NCBI GenBank assembly: GCA_030647705.1
Contig: JAUSJJ010000302.1
Location: 1 to 5,008 of the forward strand
Source: Dehalococcoidia bacterium
Lineage (GTDB): Bacteria > Chloroflexota > Dehalococcoidia > JAUSJJ01
Direction: 5' to 3'
DNA length: 5,008 nucleotides
Shown here: piece after piece, positions 1-3,231 of the stretch
How positions within the stretch are numbered: position 1 is the stretch's first letter
Layout of the letters: every line of letters begins with the position of its first letter
The notes under the pieces: generated by a model
What the model saw: only the letters and a program-made list of their open reading frames with translations
What the model was told of the DNA's origin: nothing
Database searches by the model: none
Made by a program: the position numbers and the translations under genes

Positions 1-97
1 TGATTTCTTTGGATTTATCACCGGTTGCTTTACCAACCTCTTCCTTCACTCTGCCCTTGACTTGGCTAACCTTTCCCTTAGCTATATCCTTGTTCAT
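1..97 (-). CDS. CsbD family protein, N-terminal part
   Basis: Read on the minus strand from the ATG at 97-95, the visible 32 codons begin MNKDIAKGKVSQVKGRVKEE and continue with VGKATGDKSKEI up to the window edge. This Lys/Glu-rich amphipathic pattern (MNKD, then QxKGxVKE, then GKxTGD) is the hallmark of the CsbD/YjbJ family. These are small, abundant, soluble proteins induced by general stress in many bacteria; their biochemical role is unknown. Family members are usually about 60-75 residues, so roughly half the gene lies outside the window. A GAGG Shine-Dalgarno (109-106) sits 8 bases before the ATG and supports this start. The gene points out of the window and is transcribed away from everything else here. 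The family call is from recognised sequence pattern. A stress-related role is inferred from the family only. Confidence 0.85.
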   Translation of the reverse strand, partial: MNKDIAKGKVSQVKGRVKEEVGKATGDKSKEI

Positions 98-168
98 CAA
101 TGCAACCTCGTTTCTTGATTGAATGTCTCTTCACCACAATCGGGCAGAGTAACATTCAGCCTGATCCA

Positions 169-197
169 ATTATGTACCTCGCATCTCATTGCCACAA
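169..197 (-). promoter_or_regulatory. Candidate promoter of the CsbD gene
   Basis: On the minus strand TTGTGG (197-192) and CATAAT (174-169) are separated by 17 bases. The -10 box matches 5 of 6 consensus bases, but the -35 box matches only its first three. Initiation near 162 would leave a leader of about 64 bases before the CsbD start codon. A 10-base palindrome, ACACATGTGT (217-226), lies just upstream of the -35 box and could be a regulator site. CsbD is under sigma-B control in Bacillus, but I see no convincing sigma-B promoter here. Confidence 0.3.
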
Positions 198-268
198 ACC
201 GCTCAAGGCGTATGGGACACATGTGTTGGTGCCGGTCGCCTAATCAAATCGATGGTACCTGATAAGAC

Positions 269-296
269 TTGACATCTGGGAAAAGGGGACTAGCAT
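269..296 (+). promoter_or_regulatory. Strong sigma70-type promoter towards the membrane-protein gene
   Basis: A perfect -35 box TTGACA (269-274) is followed after 16 bases by TAGCAT (291-296), matching 4 of 6 bases of the -10 consensus. Transcription would start near 303 and run rightwards through the inverted repeat at 330-347 and the hairpin at 389-405 into the membrane-protein gene, giving a leader of about 140 bases. One of two GGTACC motifs (297-302) lies immediately after the -10 box, at the expected start site, where a bound repressor would block initiation. Confidence 0.5.
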
Positions 297-329
297 GGTA
301 CCCAGATAGGGCACTAAAATAGTAATAAG

Positions 330-347
330 GGTACACTTTAGTGTACC
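330..347. promoter_or_regulatory. Operator-like inverted repeat GGTACACT-TT-AGTGTACC
   Basis: Two perfect 8-base arms (330-337 and 340-347) flank a 2-base centre. The length, symmetry and TACACT/AGTGTA core are of the kind bound by dimeric helix-turn-helix repressors such as TetR-family proteins. It lies about 27-45 bases downstream of the predicted start of the 269-296 promoter, where a bound protein could act as a roadblock. It directly abuts a Shine-Dalgarno (AAGGAGG, 348-354). The symmetry is directly visible. The regulator and the function are inferred, and no regulator gene is present in the window. Confidence 0.5.
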
Positions 348-354
348 AAGGAGG
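348..354 (+). promoter_or_regulatory. Orphan Shine-Dalgarno AAGGAGG
   Basis: This is a near-perfect anti-16S match, but no ATG, GTG or TTG occurs at a suitable distance. The position where a start would be expected (361-363) reads ATA. From that ATA the frame stays open for 27 codons to a TGA at 442-444 and contains the in-frame ATG at 406. Either a start codon was lost by mutation, or the site is a coincidence or a regulatory decoy. Confidence 0.35.
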
Positions 355-388
355 TCTTCCATATCCGCAGGCAAGCAAGGCGGATCGG

Positions 389-405
389 AAGAACTGGGGG
401 TTCTT
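389..405 (+). promoter_or_regulatory. Small hairpin in the leader
   Basis: AAGAAC (389-394) and GTTCTT (400-405) can pair around a TGGGG loop (395-399). The stem ends directly before an ATG (406-408), and the G-rich loop holds the only purine-rich sequence that could serve as ribosome-binding site for that ATG. A second possible stem, ATCCGC (363-368) with GCGGAT (380-385), precedes it. No T-tract follows, so it is not a standard terminator. Confidence 0.3.
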
Positions 406-444
406 ATGATTGACTTCAGTCCGGTTGTCAGTGAGGGTCTGTGA
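406..444 (+). CDS. Possible 12-residue leader peptide
   Basis: ATG at 406 opens a frame reading MIDFSPVVSEGL and stopping at TGA 442-444. The stop overlaps the GTG at 441-443 (GTGA), an arrangement typical of translational coupling to the membrane-protein gene. The GAGGG at 433-437, inside this frame, could act as Shine-Dalgarno for the downstream GTG. The peptide is too short to recognise, and nothing about its composition suggests a specific attenuator, so the call is weak. Confidence 0.2.
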   Translation: MIDFSPVVSEGL

Positions 445-881
445 GGCCGGATGTCAGGCGACGTGTGAAATTCGGCCCTCTGGTCAGCCTCAACTTCATG
501 CACATCATGACGGGCGCACTCTGGACCGGCATCGACCTTTTCTTCGGGTTCGTCCTCGGCCCTGTGCTCGGCGGAATCGAACCCGGCAGCCGCGCCGCGG
601 TCTTTCGCCGCCTGGCGCCGAAGATGACCTTCCTGATGCCGGTGCTGGCAACGGTTGCCACGACCTCCGGCATCTACCTGGCGCTGCGACTCGGCTACTC
701 GCTCAGCAATCCCTGGTCCGTCGCCGCGCTCGTGATAGCGGCATTGCTGACCATCCATGGCTTCGGCATACTGCTCCCGAACGAGATCCGCGTATTTCAG
801 CAGTTGCTTTCGAAAAACCGCCCCCCTCCCCCCAGCCACACCACCCATACCCCAGAGGAGAAGTGTTACCTATGTGTTTAG
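441..881 (+). CDS. Small multi-pass membrane protein (DUF2269/CopD-like), C-terminus lost
   Basis: I recognise a general pattern of small four-helix membrane proteins of the DUF2269/CopD-like kind, though not a specific function. Counted from the GTG at 441, hydrophobic segments lie at about residues 13-44 (with His21 and the motif GALWTG), 61-82 and 92-112, with short loops such as GIEPGSRAAVFRRLAPK between them. The helices follow a natural pattern up to LLPNEIRVFQQLLS (residue 124, base 812). After that the frame reads KNRPPPPSHTTHTPEEKCYLCV, which looks non-coding, and the expected fourth helix is absent in all three frames. The gene therefore seems to be 3'-truncated and possibly non-functional. 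GTG 441 overlaps an upstream stop (GTGA). GTG 465, with AGG six bases upstream, is an equally good start and would begin VKFGPLVSLNFMH. Confidence 0.55.
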   Translation: MRPDVRRRVKFGPLVSLNFMHIMTGALWTGIDLFFGFVLGPVLGGIEPGSRAAVFRRLAPKMTFLMPVLATVATTSGIYLALRLGYSLSNPWSVAALVIAALLTIHGFGILLPNEIRVFQQLLSKNRPPPPSHTTHTPEEKCYLCV

Positions 882-911
882 TTAACTTGTTACCCATGTC
901 CATGGTTGCAC
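864..911. repeat. Two imperfect 24-base tandem repeats, possible mobile-element scar
   Basis: The unit TGTTACCTATGTGTTTAGTT (from 864) recurs at 888 as TGTTACCCATGTCCATGGTT, with 15 of the first 20 positions identical and an exact 24-base period. The repeats lie directly after the point where the membrane-protein gene loses its homology and directly before the 3' end of the crotonase gene. Repeated TGTTACC-ATGT blocks of this type recall the ends of some insertion sequences, but no transposase, terminal inverted repeat pair or target duplication is visible. The mobile-element reading is inference. Confidence 0.4.
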
Positions 912-928
912 AATGAGGGTGAAAGCTC

Positions 929-1810
929 TCAAGGCTTCCGGTCCGGCCTCGCCATCTGGGAACGGGCGACGCTGTCCTCTTCGAGAAACGGCGTGTTCAT
1001 CCGGCCGAACGCTGCCCGGATGCCCTGCTCTTTGGTCACCCGGGCGAAGTCCTGCAGGCCACCGGGGATGCTCTCCGGCGAGGCGCTGTAGCTGATGCTG
1101 CAAAGCGTCCCCGTGTACTTCAGCGCCGACCGTATGCCCATCTGCTCGTAGAACTCCTGGATGGCCAGCTTGTTCAGCTTCACCGACATCGGGGGCAGCT
1201 TGGCGATGGTCTTCGCCAGCTTAGTCACTTCTTCGTCGAGCTTCTTGCGCGGCGCCACCCGGTTCACCAGCCCGACGCTGTGCGCTTCCTGTGCCGTCAT
1301 CATGTTGCCGGTGAACAGCATCTCCTTGGCTTTCTTCATCCCGACCAGCAGCGGCCAGAGCATGCCCGCGCCAACGCTCGCGTATCGAACAGGCGGGTAG
1401 CCGAACAGGGCATCGTCGGAGGCGACGGTGATATCGCAGTAGCACGCCATATGCCCACCGCCGGCCAGGCAGAAAGAGTGCACCTGTGCGATGGAGGCTT
1501 TGGGGTTGTCCCAGAGGCATTCCTGGTAGAGCTGGTCGAGGCCCGTAAGGTAATCGCGGAGTTCCCACGCCTGGTCGGAGAGGCGGTCGGGGTCGGACTG
1601 GTCGTAGCCGGCGGAGAAACAGCGTCCGGCGCCCTTGATGACCATCACCTTGACCTCATCGTCATCGCGGGACTGGCGGCAGGCCTGCGCCCACTGCTCC
1701 AGTATCTTGCCCGGCCTGGGGTCGAGGGCGTTCAGCTTGTCCGGGCGGTTCAGGGTGATATAGGCGATGGGGCCCTTTTTCTCGTAGATGACGTCAGTGT
1801 AGGGTAGCAT
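929..1810 (-). CDS. Enoyl-CoA hydratase/isomerase family protein (crotonase superfamily)
   Basis: A complete 293-residue protein with the crotonase fold, which acts on CoA thioesters in fatty-acid or aromatic degradation. Visible family marks are ITLNRPDKLNALD (residues 18-30), the first oxyanion-hole segment FSAGYD (65-70), the second at CLAGGG (114-119), then CDITVASDDALFGYP, and the helix KAKEMLFTG (160-168) followed by AQEAHSVGLVNRV. Aligned by eye with mammalian enoyl-CoA hydratase, the second catalytic Glu (E164) is retained as Glu163. The first (E144, in the PEI/PEV motif) is replaced by Pro140 (GYPPVR). It may therefore be an isomerase or a specialised lyase rather than a standard hydratase. 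The length is slightly above the usual 255-270 because of a C-terminal extension. The start is set by ATG 1810 with AGGAGG (1820-1815) four bases upstream; an open frame extends further upstream to 1954 but includes promoter sequence. The substrate cannot be told. Confidence 0.9.
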   Translation of the reverse strand: MLPYTDVIYEKKGPIAYITLNRPDKLNALDPRPGKILEQWAQACRQSRDDDEVKVMVIKGAGRCFSAGYDQSDPDRLSDQAWELRDYLTGLDQLYQECLWDNPKASIAQVHSFCLAGGGHMACYCDITVASDDALFGYPPVRYASVGAGMLWPLLVGMKKAKEMLFTGNMMTAQEAHSVGLVNRVAPRKKLDEEVTKLAKTIAKLPPMSVKLNKLAIQEFYEQMGIRSALKYTGTLCSISYSASPESIPGGLQDFARVTKEQGIRAAFGRMNTPFLEEDSVARSQMARPDRKP

Positions 1811-1904
1811 AGCGCCTCCTTTGGGGTGTGAATGGAGCCGCCGACCGCACCGTGCTTCGTCAAGACAGATAATGGCTGGACGTTTGAGACCCCAGCCGAG
1901 AGCC

Positions 1905-1933
1905 ATTCTAACGGAGGGCGGGAGGCAGGTCAA
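1905..1933 (-). promoter_or_regulatory. Promoter of the crotonase gene
   Basis: On the minus strand TTGACC (1933-1928) and TAGAAT (1910-1905) are separated by 17 bases, each with 5 of 6 consensus matches. Transcription would start near 1898 and leave a leader of about 88 bases before the ATG at 1810. The GGTTAC half-site cluster (1958-1990) lies upstream, with its main palindrome centred near -67, a position typical of activator binding. Confidence 0.6.
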
Positions 1934-1957
1934 GGGGGGGTGGGGTGTACCCATTTT

Positions 1958-1990
1958 GGTTACATATGTAACCTTTACGGTTACGTGAAC
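1958..1990. promoter_or_regulatory. Operator cluster of GGTTAC half-sites between divergent promoters
   Basis: A perfect 16-base palindrome GGTTACATATGTAACC occupies 1958-1973. Its right arm GTAACC (1968-1973) also forms a second inverted repeat with GGTTAC at 1979-1984, across 5 bases. A degenerate fourth half-site GTGAAC follows directly (1985-1990). The two GGTTAC copies are 21 bases apart, about two helical turns, so they face the same side of the DNA. The cluster sits between the -35 boxes of the crotonase promoter and the promoter at 2002-2030. A dimeric regulator binding here could control both genes. The sequence pattern is seen directly; the regulator is unknown. Confidence 0.55.
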
Positions 1991-2001
1991 GCACGCCGAA
2001 C

Positions 2002-2030
2002 TTGCGCGATGTCAGAAGTGGGGGTAGAAT
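2002..2030 (+). promoter_or_regulatory. Promoter of the DUF6941-like gene
   Basis: TTGCGC (2002-2007) and TAGAAT (2025-2030) are separated by 17 bases. The -10 box is identical to that of the divergent crotonase promoter. Transcription would start near 2037, about 62 bases before the ATG at 2099. The GGTTAC cluster lies just upstream of the -35 box. Confidence 0.5.
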
Positions 2031-2098
2031 GGGCGGCGGGCGGAGGGGCAGGGACTGATGGAGCTCAAGGTACAAGCGACACAAAGAGGGAGATTCAG

Positions 2099-2542
2099 AT
2101 GGACAATACCGGGCCATTTGTCAATGTGGCTGCTTTTTGCGAGAACGTGATTGAAGACAAGTCAGGAGTTCTTACCCTAGTTCGAATCGTGGACCGGTTG
2201 ATCGTATCTGCACAAGGTACCTCTGTCCCCGAGCAGATGCCCCCAACACCCCTGAATTGGTTTCTTGTGCTGATGCTGAAATCAGGCCAAGCGAGGGGAA
2301 GCGTAGCGGTCACGATACAGCCAGAGTTCCCGTCTGGTTTGAGAGAGACGCCTGTGACCTTCACTTCCTATTTTGAGGGCGGGAGTCGTGGCTGCAACAT
2401 CGTTACAAGACTGGGGATGGTTCTGAAAGAACCCGGAGTGTACTGGTTCCGCATCTCGGTAGGAGATACCCTTGCTACGCAGGTGCCTCTTGAGGTGATC
2501 TACTCCAGAACGATAGTACCGGGGCCTCAAATCCGGCAGTAG
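2099..2542 (+). CDS. Uncharacterised protein resembling DUF6941
   Basis: A 147-residue soluble protein with no signal peptide or membrane segment. The N-terminal motif VAAFCENVIEDKSGVLTLVR (9-28) followed by IVDRL, and the C-terminal GVYWFRISVGDTLATQVPLE (113-132), match the pattern I associate with the DUF6941 family, which reads as a beta-rich single-domain fold. Its function is unknown. The middle (residues 52-90) alternates hydrophobic beta strands (NWFLVLMLKSG, GSVAVTIQPE, TPVTFTSYF). The start at ATG 2099 is fixed by GAGGGAG (2086-2092) six bases upstream. The frame stays open upstream as far as 1832, but that part overlaps both promoters and does not look coding. The 3' end overlaps the convergent small ORF by 68 bases. 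GC content is visibly lower than in lepA or the crotonase gene. Confidence 0.75.
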   Translation: MDNTGPFVNVAAFCENVIEDKSGVLTLVRIVDRLIVSAQGTSVPEQMPPTPLNWFLVLMLKSGQARGSVAVTIQPEFPSGLRETPVTFTSYFEGGSRGCNIVTRLGMVLKEPGVYWFRISVGDTLATQVPLEVIYSRTIVPGPQIRQ

Positions 2543-2870
2543 AGGAGGAGCTGGAGATCATGATTTCGGGCCGGGCAACAGAGAGCGTGAGGCAGGAACC
2601 TGTTTGGCGGATGGCAGTGGCGGCCACCAAGTCAGAGACCCTTCGCTCAAAATCGGCCTCGGGCCTCATACCTTCCAAAGCCTCAGTGCACAACAAGTCA
2701 AGCTCGCCCAGCGTGGCCGCCAGTTGGGATTCGACATCGATTTCTTCCCAATTGACGCTTGAAAGCCACTCACGCAAGTCCGTTAGGGTCTTCCAGCCAA
2801 GCAGGTACGCGTTCAGTAGGTCTGAAAACTCACGCTCCAAATCTTGGCCTCGCCCCAAAAGCATCTCCAT
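2475..2870 (-). CDS. Hypothetical acidic helical protein
   Basis: A 131-residue ORF that I do not recognise with certainty. The first 85 residues look like a genuine, acidic, all-helical domain (LEREFSDLLNAYLLGWKTL, then LREWLSSVNWEEID, then LGELDLLCTEALEG and FERRVSDLVAA), reminiscent of short unnamed proteins with a Leu/Glu/Trp-rich helical pattern. The remaining 45 residues (RQTGSCLTLS, a run of five Ser, SFWSRSPQEAPA) look unlike it and may be a read-through tail after a lost stop or a frameshift near base 2615. Two adjacent ATGs are possible. The second (2870-2868) is preferred because AGGAG (2880-2876) lies five bases before it. The gene converges on the DUF6941-like gene, overlapping its last 68 bases, and starts head to head with the ORF at 2892. 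Confidence 0.55.
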   Translation of the reverse strand: MEMLLGRGQDLEREFSDLLNAYLLGWKTLTDLREWLSSVNWEEIDVESQLAATLGELDLLCTEALEGMRPEADFERRVSDLVAATAIRQTGSCLTLSVARPEIMISSSSSTAGFEAPVLSFWSRSPQEAPA

Positions 2871-2891
2871 CATTTCTCCTTGGAGGCCTTA

Positions 2892-3179
2892 TTGTCCCGC
2901 AGAATAACGGCCCAAGTGAGCGCCCAGGTTCTGCAGCAGATGTTCAAAGAGTATGGTATCTGGAGCAAGATCCGTGAGAAATCCCTAACAACCGTTCAGT
3001 TGCACCCTGTTCCTTCGGTAACCTTCAGGGGTGGAACTAGTCGTATATTACTCCATTTCGATGCAAATGGCAAACATGTTGCGTCTACCCATCGGATCAT
3101 GAACAAGAATACAGGACTCGTTTTTCATTGGGATGAAAAGGGCATGCAACTTGACGACGTGTGGCTTGAACGCGCCTGA
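2892..3179 (+). CDS. Hypothetical small protein (HWDEKG motif)
   Basis: A 95-residue ORF, or 79 residues if the ATG at 2940 is used. The central part, SRILLHFDANGKHVASTHRI then MNKNTGLVFHWDEKGMQLDD, looks like a real beta-rich domain. The pattern FDxxGxHVASTHRI, with a closing HWDEK, occurs in short unnamed proteins often found in accessory regions, and DUF7718 is one possible family. No function can be assigned. The TTG start is chosen because GGAGG (2882-2886) lies five bases before it. The ATG at 2940 has no good Shine-Dalgarno, but a weak promoter (TTGGAG at 2880-2885, AATAAC at 2903-2908, spacer 17) would suit it. GC content is among the lowest of the window. The gene converges on lepA with a 52-base gap that shows no clear terminator. 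Confidence 0.55.
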   Translation: MSRRITAQVSAQVLQQMFKEYGIWSKIREKSLTTVQLHPVPSVTFRGGTSRILLHFDANGKHVASTHRIMNKNTGLVFHWDEKGMQLDDVWLERA

Positions 3180-3231
3180 TCGCGCTGGTGAATTGGCGTC
3201 TGTTGGCAGCGGTTAGGCGCCCCCCTTCCCC

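Larger units (their letters stand above)
98..440. other. Gene-free stretch with stacked regulatory-looking elements
   Basis: No credible protein gene was found in these 343 bases on either strand. A long minus-strand open frame crosses it but is the antisense shadow of the membrane-protein gene. The left third is the upstream region of the CsbD gene. The right two thirds hold, on the plus strand, a promoter, a GGTACC-type repeat (254-259 and 297-302, each preceded by AT), an inverted repeat, a Shine-Dalgarno and a hairpin, annotated separately. The stretch is less GC-rich than the coding regions around it. Confidence 0.6.

Noticed and set aside
217..226. Palindrome ACACATGTGT upstream of the CsbD promoter
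   Set aside because: Ten bases of symmetry is expected by chance at this scale and no second copy is nearby. It is mentioned only as a possible site.
240..848. Long minus-strand open frame opposite the membrane-protein gene
   Set aside because: It is the antisense shadow of a frame with clear membrane helices, its translation is Arg/His/Gly/Glu-rich low-complexity, and its end runs through the promoter and operator region.
410..916. Plus-strand open frame of 168 codons overlapping the membrane-protein gene
   Set aside because: It is Arg/Pro/His-rich with no domain pattern. The frame starting at 441 carries the hydrophobic segments and is the better coding candidate.
1280..1807. Plus-strand open frame opposite the crotonase
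   Set aside because: Antisense shadow produced by GC-rich codon use in the crotonase gene.
1811..1954. N-terminal extension of the crotonase frame
   Set aside because: It contains the promoter -10 and -35 boxes, gives a Pro/Gly-rich non-family sequence, and the ATG at 1810 has a strong Shine-Dalgarno directly upstream.
1832..2098. N-terminal extension of the DUF6941-like frame
   Set aside because: It overlaps the divergent operator and both promoters and its translation shows no structure. ATG 2099 has a good Shine-Dalgarno.
2560..2907. Ser/Lys-rich plus-strand frame
   Set aside because: Shadow of the acidic helical minus-strand ORF, with low-complexity Ser-rich translation and no Shine-Dalgarno.
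3180..3231. Possible shared terminator between the HWDEK-motif gene and lepA
   Set aside because: Only a 4-base stem (GGCG/CGCC) could be drawn and there is no T-tract on either strand.
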